Positions 35,674 to 44,133 of a DNA stretch of 45,063 bases are shown here, piece after piece. The notes beneath the pieces were generated by a model. It ran no database searches. It was not told the DNA's origin and saw nothing but the letters and a program-made list of their open reading frames with translations. The stretch is from Streptococcus sp. HMSC078D09 (GTDB lineage: Bacteria > Bacillota > Bacilli > Lactobacillales > Streptococcaceae). Position numbers and translations under genes: made by a program. Location of the stretch: positions 208,559-253,621 of the forward strand of contig NZ_KV813675.1 of assembly GCF_001813675.1 (NCBI RefSeq), written 5' to 3'. Each line of letters begins with the position of its first letter. Position 1 is the stretch's first letter.

Positions 35674-36225
35674 ATGAAACAGAAATCATTATTTTCAATT
35701 AAAGATGTTGTAGCTATTGGGGTTGGAGCAGCCCTCTTTGTCGTGATTGCTATGTTGCAAATCCCTGCACCTGCACCGAATACGAGCATTCAGTTGCAAT
35801 ATGCCCTTCAGGCCCTCTTTAGTGTGGTCTTTGGCCCAATTGTTGGCTTCTTAATCGGCTTGATTGGTCATGCCATTAAGGACGCTATGTCAGGTGGTCT
35901 TTGGTGGACTTGGATCATTTCAAGTGGTTTGTTTGGACTTTTTGTTGGTTTCTTCCGCAAACAAATCGGTGAATTCAAAGGAGAAGTGACAAAGAAAGAA
36001 TTAATTGTCTTTAACATCGTTCAAATCGTATCCAACCTTGTGATCTGGGGCTTGATTGCTCCGGTTGGAGATGTCTTGATCTACAAGGAAAGTGCCAATA
36101 AAGTCTTCCTACAAGGTGTTGTTGCGGGTTCTTTTAATGCATTAACAGTGGCTGTTGCAGGTTCTCTTCTCTTGATCGCTTATGCACGGACTCAAACAAA
36201 AGATGGAAGTTTGACCAAAGATTAA
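35674..36225 (+). CDS. ECF transporter S component, UPF0397 family
   Basis: A 183-residue membrane protein with five to six hydrophobic segments and the UPF0397 pattern [22 protein letters not shown] (with the A-x-x-x-A-type helix 1 used for docking), [51 protein letters not shown] components bind a vitamin or similar nutrient and dock on an EcfA-EcfT module. Databases often label this family riboflavin-type, but substrate is unproven. In pneumococcus the matching ATPase (with DUF3744) and T genes follow directly; here they are at 40788-43293. The repeat element with its terminator starts 14 nt after the stop. Confidence 0.85.
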   Translation: MKQKSLFSIKDVVAIGVGAALFVVIAMLQIPAPAPNTSIQLQYALQALFSVVFGPIVGFLIGLIGHAIKDAMSGGLWWTWIISSGLFGLFVGFFRKQIGEFKGEVTKKELIVFNIVQIVSNLVIWGLIAPVGDVLIYKESANKVFLQGVVAGSFNALTVAVAGSLLLIAYARTQTKDGSLTKD

Positions 36226-36239
36226 ATGTACAGAAGATA

Positions 36240-36423
36240 AGAGAGTGGGACAGAAATCGGTAATTCGTTAGAATTCGATTTCGTCGTCCCACCTCCGCAC
36301 AGTTGAGTAGGGCTGTAAAAACTGATGAAATCAGCGTAGTAGAGCCCACTCACCCACTGCGTCTTGCTCAACAATCCAAAAATAATTGAGAGGCTAGGAT
36401 TTTTGTCCCCAGCCTCTTTTTTG
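36240..36423 (+). repeat. interspersed three-hairpin repeat, complete copy C
   Basis: Nearly identical to copy B over its whole length. The few differences fall partly in stems: in hairpin 2 the first G of GCTGAT is A, and in hairpin 3 CCTAGCC is CCCAGCC, giving an A/C mismatch. The element starts 14 nt after the S-component stop, same strand. Confidence 0.9.
36390..36422 (+). terminator. terminator at the end of repeat copy C
   Basis: GAGGCTAGG (36390-36398) with CCCAGCCTC (36408-36416), one mismatch, then six T residues. It is the first terminator seen after the MET-box promoter at 27978. Confidence 0.8.
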
Positions 36424-36431
36424 TTTTATCA

Positions 36432-36444
36432 AAAATATTTTTTA
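36432..36444 (+). promoter_or_regulatory. palindrome upstream of the XRE gene, candidate operator
   Basis: TTACAAAATGTAA is a perfect dyad (TTACA/TGTAA with a 3-bp centre) lying 18 bp before the -35 of the XRE gene. Binding by the XRE protein itself is only a guess. Confidence 0.35.
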
Positions 36445-36462
36445 CAAAATGTAAGATATATA

Positions 36463-36490
36463 TTGCAAAATAGAAAATATAGTGTATAAT
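36463..36490 (+). promoter_or_regulatory. promoter of the XRE-membrane protein operon
   Basis: TTGCAA at 36463-36468, 16-bp spacer, consensus TATAAT at 36485-36490. Confidence 0.7.
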
Positions 36491-36520
36491 AGAGCTATAA
36501 AAATAAGAAAGGAAAAGCCT

Positions 36521-36715
36521 GTGGCGAAAAATCTCAAATTAAAAATGGCCCGGGTCGAGCATGACATGACCCAGGGGGATCTTGCAGATGCCATTGGAGT
36601 GACGCGCCAGACCATCGGTCTGATTGAGGCGGGAAAGTATAACCCAACCCTCAGTCTTTGCCTTGCCATCTGTAAGACCTTGGATAAGACGCTGGATCAA
36701 CTGTTCTGGGAGTAA
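36521..36715 (+). CDS. small XRE-family HTH regulator
   Basis: A 64-residue protein that is almost only a Cro/C1-type helix-turn-helix: LKLKMARVEHDMTQGDLADAIGVTRQTIGLIEAGKYNPTLSLCLAICKTLDKTLDQLFWE. This compact YozG-like type often sits before genes for small membrane proteins. The chosen start is GTG at 36521, placed 8 nt after AAAGGA; the in-frame GTG at 36482 lies inside the promoter and would be untranscribed. It is followed after 28 nt by a membrane protein gene. Confidence 0.88.
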   Translation: MAKNLKLKMARVEHDMTQGDLADAIGVTRQTIGLIEAGKYNPTLSLCLAICKTLDKTLDQLFWE

Positions 36716-36743
36716 CAGTTTTAATAATAGAAAGAGGAAGAAT

Positions 36744-37226
36744 ATGAAACAAAAGAAAGAACCAATTGTAAAAGATGAACGGACCATGCTACTTGATGGA
36801 AAAATCGCAGGAGAACTTGTCCTTGGTATGACCTGCTTTATTGCCCTATCTGCCTTTGTGAAATCCAGTATCCTGGACTTAGACCTAGTCGCTTATCTCC
36901 CTGAGATGTTCCTTCTGATTGCCATGGGAGCCTATGCCTTTGTGAGAAGGATCAGTTCAGGGATTGATATCCGAGATATGTTAGAAAAAGATAGCTGGTT
37001 GAGTCGCCTTGGGTCAGGTCTATTCTTTGCTGTGCTTGTGACAGCTATGGATGTGATTGGAAAGAGAGAAGCAATGAGCTTTATCTTGAGTCCAAAGTAT
37101 CTGGTCAAAATTCTATTAGAAATTCTCGTCTTTGCCATCCTGACAGATCTGCTTGAAAAACCACTTGCTCTTATCAATCGGAAAAAACAAGAGAAGATCG
37201 AGGCAGAATTAGAGGATGAAGAATAA
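36744..37226 (+). CDS. DUF6773-like membrane protein
   Basis: A 160-residue protein with a charged N-terminus (KQKKEPIVKDERTMLLDGKIAGE), four membrane segments in two pairs (about 26-62 and 89-140) and a highly charged C-terminus. The KDER motif followed by two helices and R-x-x-x-x-G-I-D recalls DUF6773, tentatively. The start at 36744 has an AAAGAGGAAG RBS; upstream in-frame codons overlap the XRE gene. It overlaps the RBS region of the next gene. The XRE gene and two membrane proteins look like one operon of unknown function. Confidence 0.75.
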   Translation: MKQKKEPIVKDERTMLLDGKIAGELVLGMTCFIALSAFVKSSILDLDLVAYLPEMFLLIAMGAYAFVRRISSGIDIRDMLEKDSWLSRLGSGLFFAVLVTAMDVIGKREAMSFILSPKYLVKILLEILVFAILTDLLEKPLALINRKKQEKIEAELEDEE

Positions 37227-37236
37227 GGAGGAAGAG

Positions 37237-37728
37237 ATGAGATTACAATTGCTGAACAAACAAATCATAGATGAACGAGAAGAAGGCTTAGCTCATAAGG
37301 CTGGTGCTGAGATGGCTGTTTTTCTTTTCCTTGCCTTAACTGTTTTTAGTGTAGGATCCATTTTTACATCTAAGGTGGGGCTCAGTCCAATCATGGTGGT
37401 AGCCTTACTCATCGTCTCAGGATTATATTATTCGGTGCGTTGTCAACGATTGGGTGTGAGATTTATCAGTTATAGCTATCTAAATGTGACGGGAATTGTA
37501 GCAGTAACCTCTATTCTCTCCTTGTTCATCTGGGCTCAAAATTTTCAATTAAACCAAGCTGTCTATCAGTCCAATCCCTTCCATTCAAAATTTTTGCTGG
37601 TGCTTCCTATCACATTTCTCCTGAATCTTCCGATTGTATGGGGGATGAATACCCTTGTAATGCTCCTTGCAAAAGTAGAGAAAAAACGCTATGAAGCCTA
37701 TCTGGATCAATTGGAAAAAGAAGAGTAA
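37237..37728 (+). CDS. small membrane protein, third gene of the XRE operon
   Basis: A 163-residue protein with four predicted membrane segments (about 22-44, 47-64, 82-101 and 122-145) and charged ends. Its N-terminus (NKQIIDEREEGLAHKAGAE) resembles that of the preceding protein (VKDERTMLLDGKIAGE), so the two may be distant paralogues. I do not recognise a family. AAGGAGG supports the start at 37237. A terminator follows. Confidence 0.72.
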   Translation: MRLQLLNKQIIDEREEGLAHKAGAEMAVFLFLALTVFSVGSIFTSKVGLSPIMVVALLIVSGLYYSVRCQRLGVRFISYSYLNVTGIVAVTSILSLFIWAQNFQLNQAVYQSNPFHSKFLLVLPITFLLNLPIVWGMNTLVMLLAKVEKKRYEAYLDQLEKEE

Positions 37729-37744
37729 CTTGGTTTCGTCGTGT

Positions 37745-37774
37745 AAAAGTCTGGGAAACCAGGCTTTTATTTTT
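37745..37774 (+). terminator. terminator of the XRE operon
   Basis: AAAAGTCTGG pairs with CCAGGCTTTT (one T/G pair) around GAAA, then TTTTT. Confidence 0.85.
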
Positions 37775-37786
37775 CAGTCAAATAAA

Positions 37787-37815
37787 TTGCATTCGTTTTC
37801 TTGGGAGAGTATACT
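37787..37815 (+). promoter_or_regulatory. promoter of trhO
   Basis: TTGCAT at 37787-37792, 17-bp spacer, TATACT at 37810-37815. Confidence 0.65.
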
Positions 37816-37867
37816 GGTATAGTTGAATGAAAAATTCTGATAATTTAATCTTAGAAAAGAGAATGAC

Positions 37868-38851
37868 ATGGCAAAACCTATTCGTGTATTACTTTACTAT
37901 AAATATGTTCCCATCGAAAATGCAGAACAATTTGCAGCCGACCACTTGGCCTTCTGTAAATCAATCGGCCTCAAAGGACGTATCCTAGTCGCTGACGAAG
38001 GAATCAATGGAACTGTTTCTGGTGACTACGAAACAACACAAAAATACATGGACTACGTTCACAGCCTTCCAGGTATGGAAGACCTCTGGTTCAAGATTGA
38101 TGAGGAAGAAGAGCAAGCTTTCAAGAAGATGTTTGTACGTTATAAGAAAGAGATTGTCCACCTTGGTTTAGAAGATGATAATTTCGATAATGACATCAAT
38201 CCTCTTGAAACAACAGGTGCTTACTTGTCACCAAAAGAGTTTAAAGAAGCTCTTCTCGACGAAGATACCGTTGTCCTTGATACTCGGAATGACTACGAGT
38301 ACGATCTTGGTCACTTCCGTGGCGCTATTCGTCCTGACATCCGCAACTTCCGTGAATTGCCACAATGGGTTCGTGATAACAAGGAAAAATTCATGGACAA
38401 GCGTGTTGTCGTCTACTGTACTGGTGGAGTCCGCTGTGAGAAATTCTCAGGCTGGATGGTGCGTGAAGGCTACAAAGATGTCGGTCAATTGCATGGCGGA
38501 ATCGCCACTTACGGGAAAGACCCAGAAGTTCAAGGCGAACTGTGGGATGGGAAAATGTACGTCTTTGACGAGCGGATTGCAGTCGATGTCAACCATGTCG
38601 ATCCAAGCGTTGTCGGAAAAGACTGGTTTGATGGAACACCATGCGAACGCTATGTCAACTGTGGAAATCCTTTCTGTAACCGTCGCATCTTGACCTCAGA
38701 AGAAAACGAAGACAAGTATCTCCGTGGCTGCTCACATGAGTGCCGGGTTCACCCTCGCAATCGTTATGTTGAAGAACACAACTTGTCACAAGCAGAGGTT
38801 GCTGAGCGTTTGGCCGTTATCGGTGAGACGCTTGATGGAGCACCTGCATAA
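37868..38851 (+). CDS. trhO: tRNA uridine-34 hydroxylase TrhO (rhodanese, UPF0176)
   Basis: TrhO makes 5-hydroxyuridine at the wobble position of tRNAs, a step toward mo5U (Bacillus/streptococcal branch) modification, using O2. The 327-residue protein has an N-terminal acylphosphatase-like domain, a central rhodanese domain from about 125 to 220 with the active-site loop C-T-G-G-V-R-C near 184-190, and a C-terminal Cys-rich region ([32 protein letters not shown]) typical of the family. It is transcribed alone, between two terminators. Confidence 0.94.
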   Translation: MAKPIRVLLYYKYVPIENAEQFAADHLAFCKSIGLKGRILVADEGINGTVSGDYETTQKYMDYVHSLPGMEDLWFKIDEEEEQAFKKMFVRYKKEIVHLGLEDDNFDNDINPLETTGAYLSPKEFKEALLDEDTVVLDTRNDYEYDLGHFRGAIRPDIRNFRELPQWVRDNKEKFMDKRVVVYCTGGVRCEKFSGWMVREGYKDVGQLHGGIATYGKDPEVQGELWDGKMYVFDERIAVDVNHVDPSVVGKDWFDGTPCERYVNCGNPFCNRRILTSEENEDKYLRGCSHECRVHPRNRYVEEHNLSQAEVAERLAVIGETLDGAPA

Positions 38852-38858
38852 TGGAAAC

Positions 38859-38886
38859 AAACAGTCTGAAAGCTCAGGCTGTTTTT
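38859..38886 (+). terminator. terminator of trhO
   Basis: AAACAGTCTGA pairs with TCAGGCTGTTT (one T/G pair) around AAGC, then T residues. Confidence 0.85.
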
Positions 38887-38909
38887 ATATGGAAATTGAT
38901 TGAAAATTG

Positions 38910-38918
38910 TGCTATACT
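38910..38918 (+). promoter_or_regulatory. extended -10 promoter of the DUF4299 gene
   Basis: TGC-TATACT at 38910-38918; TGGAAA 14-20 bp upstream is at best a weak -35. Confidence 0.6.
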
Positions 38919-38921
38919 TTA

Positions 38922-38935
38922 GGTAAGCGATTTCA
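38922..38935 (+). promoter_or_regulatory. possible cre site at the DUF4299 transcription start
   Basis: GGTAAGCGATTTCA agrees with TGWAANCGNTNWCA at 13 of 14 positions. It covers the predicted transcription start (about 38925). A window this long is expected to hold one or two such near-matches by chance, so confidence is limited. Confidence 0.4.
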
Positions 38936-38950
38936 CAAAGGAGAAAACAA

Positions 38951-39856
38951 ATGAGTATCGTGTTTTCAATCAAAAATAAAAAGAGCTTATTTGGCTATCA
39001 GAAAGTACTCGCAGCACAGGAAGTTCTTAAATTAGTTGAAGGGTTAACAACTTACAACTATGATCCTGCCACCCTTCATCGTCCCTTAAATGATTTTGAA
39101 GGCTTGAACTGTATCGTATTTGGTAAGAGCGGTCTTCCTCTGCAGTTACGCTATTTTGATGAGGAAGAGTCTTATCAGATTCAGGTGCCCTCTTTTGCGA
39201 TAGAAGAAGATTGGCAGTTGGCCCTTCGATGGCTTAGTCGCCTCGCAGAAGTATTAGGAACGGAGATTGTGGCCAGTGACGGCGTGAGCTATACTCCAGA
39301 TTCTGTTTTCCATTTTGATTATGAAGTCGTCATCCTAGAAACGCTGGGTAATGTGACGAAAGAAAAAGATCTAAAAGAGTTTGAAGTACAAGGCTTCGCT
39401 CATCCAGTCTATTTGGATCGGGATACAGTGCAGGAAGTCTTGAACCATGTCCATCCACTAGAAGCCTACTCTGCCTTTATCAAGAAGATTCAATATAGTG
39501 CAGCTTATTTCAGTCAAGTCCGTTTTTATCAACAGGAGGAGACAGGAGCATTTTTAGCTAGCTATAGCTTGACAGAAGATACGGATACGGTCTTGCCAAG
39601 CGTGCCACATGTTCCTGCAGAATATGTAGAAATTGTGGGCTTAGCGGGTATCATTGATTGGCAAGTTCTTTTGGTTGCGATCGATGGAGATCCGGATAAG
39701 CCAGAAAACTACCATCCAATTGGTTCTCTTGCTCTGAAGAAACTTATAGAAGCGCTAGAGCCAGATGAATATCAGCTGCTAGATGCTAGTCAAATTGAAA
39801 TTAAAAAATTATCCAAAGAACGCTTGCTAGAATTAGCGCAATTGGAGAACAAGTAA
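38951..39856 (+). CDS. DUF4299 family protein
   Basis: A 301-residue soluble, acidic protein with no signal peptide or membrane segment. The N-terminus MSIVFSIKNKKSLFGYQKVL and the general layout are those I associate with DUF4299, found mainly in streptococci and lactobacilli; function unknown. A possible cre site at its promoter would place it under carbon control. RBS AAAGGAG. A long hairpin terminator follows. Confidence 0.72.
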   Translation: MSIVFSIKNKKSLFGYQKVLAAQEVLKLVEGLTTYNYDPATLHRPLNDFEGLNCIVFGKSGLPLQLRYFDEEESYQIQVPSFAIEEDWQLALRWLSRLAEVLGTEIVASDGVSYTPDSVFHFDYEVVILETLGNVTKEKDLKEFEVQGFAHPVYLDRDTVQEVLNHVHPLEAYSAFIKKIQYSAAYFSQVRFYQQEETGAFLASYSLTEDTDTVLPSVPHVPAEYVEIVGLAGIIDWQVLLVAIDGDPDKPENYHPIGSLALKKLIEALEPDEYQLLDASQIEIKKLSKERLLELAQLENK

Positions 39857-39870
39857 AAAAATATCATAGT

Positions 39871-39928
39871 GAACTGTCCCTCCGACGTTTGATCCGAAAA
39901 ATCTAACGTCTGGGAGCAGTTCTTTTTT
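39871..39928 (+). terminator. terminator of the DUF4299 gene
   Basis: GAACTG (39871-39876) pairs with CAGTTC (39917-39922), with CCC/GGG and an inner GACGTT/AACGTC stem, then TTTTTT. Long two-part stem. Confidence 0.8.
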
Positions 39929-39969
39929 ATGCCATTCCTTTGATCAAAAACCAATGACTAGGCTAATTG

Positions 39970-39978
39970 TGGTATAAT
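39970..39978 (+). promoter_or_regulatory. extended -10 promoter of the phosphorylase-ECF operon
   Basis: TGG-TATAAT at 39970-39978, consensus extended -10 without a clear -35. Confidence 0.7.
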
Positions 39979-40013
39979 AGGGGCCTAGAAGTAGAATGAA
40001 AGAGGTGCACGAA

Positions 40014-40787
40014 ATGCTGTTAGAAGAATTTGATGCCAATCGACAGGCGATTATCAATCCACAAGACTTACACGAACCAATTGAAGGATTTCCCAAAGTA
40101 GTCATCTCTTGCTTTTCAAGAGTAACTTTTGCGCGCCTCCTTGAGAATTATGACCATGAGGTCATTGCAAGAACCTCTATGGCTAATTTTGAAGTCGTGG
40201 TCTATGGGATCACTATTGGAGACCAACAGATTGGTGCCTTTAATGCACCAGTTGGGGCTGCTTCCTGTGTGGGGATTATAGAGGACCTGATTCAATTTGG
40301 GATGGAAAAACTGGTGCTCTTTGGGACCTGTGGGGTTTTAGACCGTGATATCGAAGCAACCTCCATCATCATTCCAACAGCTGCTCTTCGCGACGAGGGG
40401 ACTAGTTACCACTATCTTCCGGCTAGTGATGAAGTGGAAGTAAACAAGAAAACCCTTCCTCTCTTCCAAGCCTTTCTGGACAGCCACAAGGTTTCCTATC
40501 AGTCAGGAAAAGTGTGGACGACAGATGCACCGTACAGGGAAACCATCGACAAGATGAAGCGACGAAAGGAAGCAGGAGCCATCTGTGTGGATATGGAATG
40601 TTCGGCAGTGGCAGCCTTAGCAGCTTATAGGGGCTTTGAGCTCTGCCATTTCTTCTACGCAGCAGACCACCTCTCGGAAGAAAAATGGGATATCCGAAAC
40701 TTATCTAGTCATGAGGATTTAGATAGCAAGGATCGAATCGCGGAGTTAGCCATCCAATTTGCGCTCTTTTGGGAAAAGGCAAACTAA
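40014..40787 (+). CDS. nucleoside phosphorylase (PNP/UDP family)
   Basis: A 257-residue member of the purine nucleoside/uridine phosphorylase family. Seen: VVYGITIGDQQIGAFNAPVGAASCVGIIEDLIQFGMEKLVLFGTCGVL (phosphate- and ribose-binding loop with G-T-C-G), and AICVDMECSAVAALA, the ribose-contacting M-E motif, plus YAADHL with the base-contacting Asp. Base preference is not clear; uridine-phosphorylase-like is my first choice. The start at 40014 follows AGAGGTG by 6 nt; the ATG at 39996 has no RBS. The stop codon is immediately followed by the ATG of the ECF ATPase, so the enzyme and transporter are probably co-expressed. Confidence 0.85.
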   Translation: MLLEEFDANRQAIINPQDLHEPIEGFPKVVISCFSRVTFARLLENYDHEVIARTSMANFEVVVYGITIGDQQIGAFNAPVGAASCVGIIEDLIQFGMEKLVLFGTCGVLDRDIEATSIIIPTAALRDEGTSYHYLPASDEVEVNKKTLPLFQAFLDSHKVSYQSGKVWTTDAPYRETIDKMKRRKEAGAICVDMECSAVAALAAYRGFELCHFFYAADHLSEEKWDIRNLSSHEDLDSKDRIAELAIQFALFWEKAN

Positions 40788-42491
40788 ATGAAAGAAGCAA
40801 TGATTGAACTGAAGGATTTTTCCTTCCAATACAAGGCACAGTCTGAACCAACCTTGAAAAATCTCAACTTAACCATTTATAAGGGGGAAAAGGTTCTGAT
40901 TGTTGGGCCATCTGGTTCTGGAAAATCAACGATTGGCCAGTGTCTAAATGGGATTATCCCCAATATCTATAAGGGAACCAGTAGTGGGCAATTCCTCATT
41001 CAGGGGAAAGAAGCCTTTGATCTCAGTATTTATGAGAAATCTCACTTGGTCAGTACGGTTTTGCAAGATACAGATGGCCAGTTTATCGGTTTGAGTGTTG
41101 CAGAAGACTTGGCTTTTGCTCTTGAAAATGACATGGTGGATCTGGGAACGATGAAAGAGCGTGTGCGGAGTTGGGCAGAACGCTTGGATTTGATGAAGCT
41201 CTTGGATCATCGGCCACAAGATTTGTCCGGTGGGCAAAAACAGCGAGTGAGCTTAGCAGGTGTTCTGATTGACGAAAGTCCGATCCTGCTCTTCGATGAG
41301 CCACTGGCTAATCTAGATCCCAAGTCGGGTCAGGATATTATTGATCTGATTGATCAGATTCATGAAGAACAGGGGACGACCACTATTATTATCGAACACC
41401 GTTTAGAGGATGTACTCTACCGTCCTGTCGATCGGGTTATCTTGATCAATCAAGGACAAGTTCTCTTTAATGGTCGACCCGATGAGTTGTTGAGAACGAC
41501 ACTGCTGGCTGAAAATGGGATTCGAGAACCTCTGTATTTAACAACTCTTCGCCAGCTAGGGCAGGATATCGATCAATTGGAGCATCTAGATCGTCTAGAA
41601 GATATCGAGCTTACTGGTGTGAATCGTTCCATTCCAGAAGCGACCTTTACTAAAACGGGTGAAGCAGAAGAACTATTGAAGTTGGAGCAGATTTCCTTTG
41701 CTTATCAAAAGGATCATCCGATCTTAAAAGATATATCCCTCACGATTCCGAAAGGGCAGCGCTTAGCGATTGTCGGGAAGAATGGGGCAGGAAAATCAAC
41801 TCTTGCGAAAGCCATCTGTGGCTTCATTACCACAGAAGGGCAATACACCTCTAGAGGCGAAGATATCAAGCAGGAGAGTGTCAAGGAACGGGCTGAGCGA
41901 GTCGGCTATGTCCTGCAAAACCCCAATCAAATGATTTCGACCAATATGATTTTTGACGAAGTCGCTCTAGGTTTGCGCTTGCGGGGGGTATCGGAAGAAG
42001 ATATCAAAGAGCGTGTCTATCAAGTGCTGAAAACTTGTGGTCTCTATGAGTTTCGTAAATGGCCGATTTCTGCTCTCTCATATGGGCAAAAGAAACGGGT
42101 GACCATCGCCTCTATACTAGTTTTAGGACCAGAAATTTTGGTCTTGGACGAGCCGACAGCAGGTCAGGACCAGCGCAATTACACTGAAATCATGGAATTT
42201 CTAGATAGCTTGCAAGAAAAAGGTCATACCATTGTCATGATTACCCATGATATGCAACTGATGTTGGATTATTCTGATCGTGCACTTGTAGTATCAGATG
42301 GGCAAATTCTAGCAGATCTCTCACCTGCAGAGCTGTTCACTCATCCGGATATTTTACAAGAGGCTAATCTAAAAGAGACTTCGATTTTTGCCTTAGCCAA
42401 TCGATTAGGAATGGATCCCTTGGCGCTAACGCAGTTTTATATGCAACAGAAAGGAGCAGGTCATGAAGCATCGATTAGTCGGCTACCATGA
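40788..42491 (+). CDS. ECF transporter ATPase, two fused ABC domains (DUF3744 type)
   Basis: A 567-residue protein with two complete ABC ATPase halves. First half: Walker [10 protein letters not shown] at 40-48, [27 protein letters not shown]. Second half: Walker [10 protein letters not shown] at about 330-338, [15 protein letters not shown] (signature Gly-Gly replaced by Tyr-Gly), [12 protein letters not shown] linker of about 60 residues (240-300) corresponds to the DUF3744 region. It energises an S component together with the next gene product. In pneumococcus the orthologous gene directly follows the UPF0397 gene, here located at 35674. Confidence 0.9.
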   Translation: MKEAMIELKDFSFQYKAQSEPTLKNLNLTIYKGEKVLIVGPSGSGKSTIGQCLNGIIPNIYKGTSSGQFLIQGKEAFDLSIYEKSHLVSTVLQDTDGQFIGLSVAEDLAFALENDMVDLGTMKERVRSWAERLDLMKLLDHRPQDLSGGQKQRVSLAGVLIDESPILLFDEPLANLDPKSGQDIIDLIDQIHEEQGTTTIIIEHRLEDVLYRPVDRVILINQGQVLFNGRPDELLRTTLLAENGIREPLYLTTLRQLGQDIDQLEHLDRLEDIELTGVNRSIPEATFTKTGEAEELLKLEQISFAYQKDHPILKDISLTIPKGQRLAIVGKNGAGKSTLAKAICGFITTEGQYTSRGEDIKQESVKERAERVGYVLQNPNQMISTNMIFDEVALGLRLRGVSEEDIKERVYQVLKTCGLYEFRKWPISALSYGQKKRVTIASILVLGPEILVLDEPTAGQDQRNYTEIMEFLDSLQEKGHTIVMITHDMQLMLDYSDRALVVSDGQILADLSPAELFTHPDILQEANLKETSIFALANRLGMDPLALTQFYMQQKGAGHEASISRLP

Positions 42492-43293
42492 GGGGACGAG
42501 TTTTCTTCATCGTCTTTCAGGTGCGAGTAAGTTACTCTTTCTTCTTTTTGTATCTCTTGCGGCCATGTTGAGTTATGATACCCGGCTCCTTCTAGGAATT
42601 GGTGTGGGCGCCTTGCTTTTATTCTCTACAGCTCGTATTCGATTTCGAGATATTTCATTTGTACTTGCATTTGCTTTTGTTTTTGCACTGTTAAATGTTG
42701 TCATGGTCTATCTCTTTGCCCCCCAGTATGGTGTAGAGATTTACGGGGCAAAGACAGTACTGATGAAGGGGTGGGGCTCCTATAGTATCACCTTGCAGGA
42801 ACTCTTTTATCTTTTTAATCTAGCTCTTAAGTATGTCTGTACCATACCTCTAGCCTTGATTTTTTTGATGACGACCCATCCTAGTCAGTTTGCTTCAAGC
42901 CTCAACCAAATTGGCGTATCCTACAAGATTGCCTATTCTGTTAGCTTGACTCTGCGTTACATTCCTGACGTACAAGAAGAATATCAAACGATTAAATTGT
43001 CTCAGGAAGCCAGAGGGGTGGAGTTGTCCAAAAAGGCCAAGCTGATCAAGCGGATCAAAGGCAATTTGCAAATCATCTCTCCCTTAATCTTTAGCTCACT
43101 TGAGCGGATTGACAGCATTTCTACGGCTATGGAATTACGTCGCTTTGGTAAAAATAAAAAGCGGACCTGGTATTCTCATCAAGCCATGGAAATGAAAGAT
43201 TATGGGATGATTCTATCAGCCTTGGCTGTTCTGGTTTTGAGTATTGTCCTGATCTTTGTCAATCAGGGACGTTTTTACAATCCATGGAGGTAA
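42463..43293 (+). CDS. ECF transporter T component (CbiQ/EcfT family)
   Basis: A 276-residue membrane protein with five to six hydrophobic segments. The two coupling motifs that contact the ATPases are visible: EARGVE (canonical A-R-G) in [17 protein letters not shown] and the second one as [11 protein letters not shown], where the usual A-R-G is L-R-R. It overlaps the ATPase gene by 29 nt, a sign of coupled translation. RBS AAAGGAG. Confidence 0.9.
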   Translation: MKHRLVGYHEGTSFLHRLSGASKLLFLLFVSLAAMLSYDTRLLLGIGVGALLLFSTARIRFRDISFVLAFAFVFALLNVVMVYLFAPQYGVEIYGAKTVLMKGWGSYSITLQELFYLFNLALKYVCTIPLALIFLMTTHPSQFASSLNQIGVSYKIAYSVSLTLRYIPDVQEEYQTIKLSQEARGVELSKKAKLIKRIKGNLQIISPLIFSSLERIDSISTAMELRRFGKNKKRTWYSHQAMEMKDYGMILSALAVLVLSIVLIFVNQGRFYNPWR

Positions 43294-43297
43294 TGAC

Positions 43298-44050
43298 ATG
43301 TCAGAAACGATTTTAGTAACAGGAGCTTCAGCTGGCTTTGGTCAAGCGATTTGCCGTCGCTTAGTAGCAGATGGATACCGTGTGATCGGGTCAGCTAGAC
43401 GCATCGATAAATTACAGGCCCTTCAAGAAGAGTTGGGAGAAGCCTTTTATCCCCTGCAAATGGATGTGACGGATCTTTCTCAGGTAGATCGCGAACTTGC
43501 CAGTTTGCCCAAAGCTTGGGAGAGAGTGGATGTTTTGGTCAATAATGCTGGCTTGGCTCTAGGCCTCGCCCCAGCTTATGAAGCAGAGGTCGCAGACTGG
43601 CTGACCATGATTCAGACCAATATTGTTGGTTTGACCTATCTGACAAGGAAAATCTTGCCCCAGATGGTGGAACGAAATGATGGCTATATTATCAATTTGG
43701 GCTCTACAGCAGGAACTGTGCCTTATCCAGGGGCCAATGTTTACGGGGCATCCAAGGCTTTTGTCAAGCAATTCTCCCTCAATCTTCGGGCGGATCTAGC
43801 TGGCAAGAAGATTCGTGTCAGCAATATTGAACCCGGTCTTTGCGAAGGAACGGAGTTCTCTTCTGTTCGCTTTAAAGGAGACGAAAAACGGGTAGAAGCC
43901 ATTTATCGAGATGCCCATGCCATTCAGCCTGAAGACATTGCCAACACAGTAGCTTGGTTGATCCAACAGCCCAAGCATGTCAATGTCAACCGGATTGAAA
44001 TCATGCCGGTTTCCCAAACCTTTGGCCCTCAACCCGTTTATCGTGATTAA
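43298..44050 (+). CDS. short-chain dehydrogenase/reductase (YdfG-like)
   Basis: A 250-residue classical SDR. Cofactor-binding T-G-A-S-A-G-F-G-Q at 7-15, with R in SARRID suggesting NADP; NNAG in VLVNNAGLALG; catalytic S and Y-x-x-x-K in STAGTVPYPGANVYGASKAF. The C-terminal region RVSNIEPGLCEGTEFS matches YdfG-type 3-hydroxy acid/serine dehydrogenases. The start at 43298 follows TGGAGG; an upstream in-frame ATG would overlap the T component gene. It begins 4 nt after the T gene and probably closes this operon. Confidence 0.9.
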   Translation: MSETILVTGASAGFGQAICRRLVADGYRVIGSARRIDKLQALQEELGEAFYPLQMDVTDLSQVDRELASLPKAWERVDVLVNNAGLALGLAPAYEAEVADWLTMIQTNIVGLTYLTRKILPQMVERNDGYIINLGSTAGTVPYPGANVYGASKAFVKQFSLNLRADLAGKKIRVSNIEPGLCEGTEFSSVRFKGDEKRVEAIYRDAHAIQPEDIANTVAWLIQQPKHVNVNRIEIMPVSQTFGPQPVYRD

Positions 44051-44057
44051 AAAGAGA

Positions 44058-44090
44058 AGCAACCACTCCACAAGGGGTTGGTTGTTTTTT
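44058..44090 (+). terminator. terminator after the SDR gene
   Basis: CAACCACTCC with GGGGTTGGTTG (one bulged T) around ACAA, then TTTTTT. Confidence 0.75.
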
Positions 44091-44109
44091 ATCTTTCCTC
44101 TGGTATAAT
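44082..44109 (+). promoter_or_regulatory. promoter of the PfkB kinase gene
   Basis: TGG-TATAAT at 44101-44109; TTGTTT at 44082-44087 (16-bp spacer) would place the -35 within the T tract of the preceding terminator. Confidence 0.65.
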
Positions 44110-44133
44110 AGAAGGCAAAGTAAGGAGAAAAAG

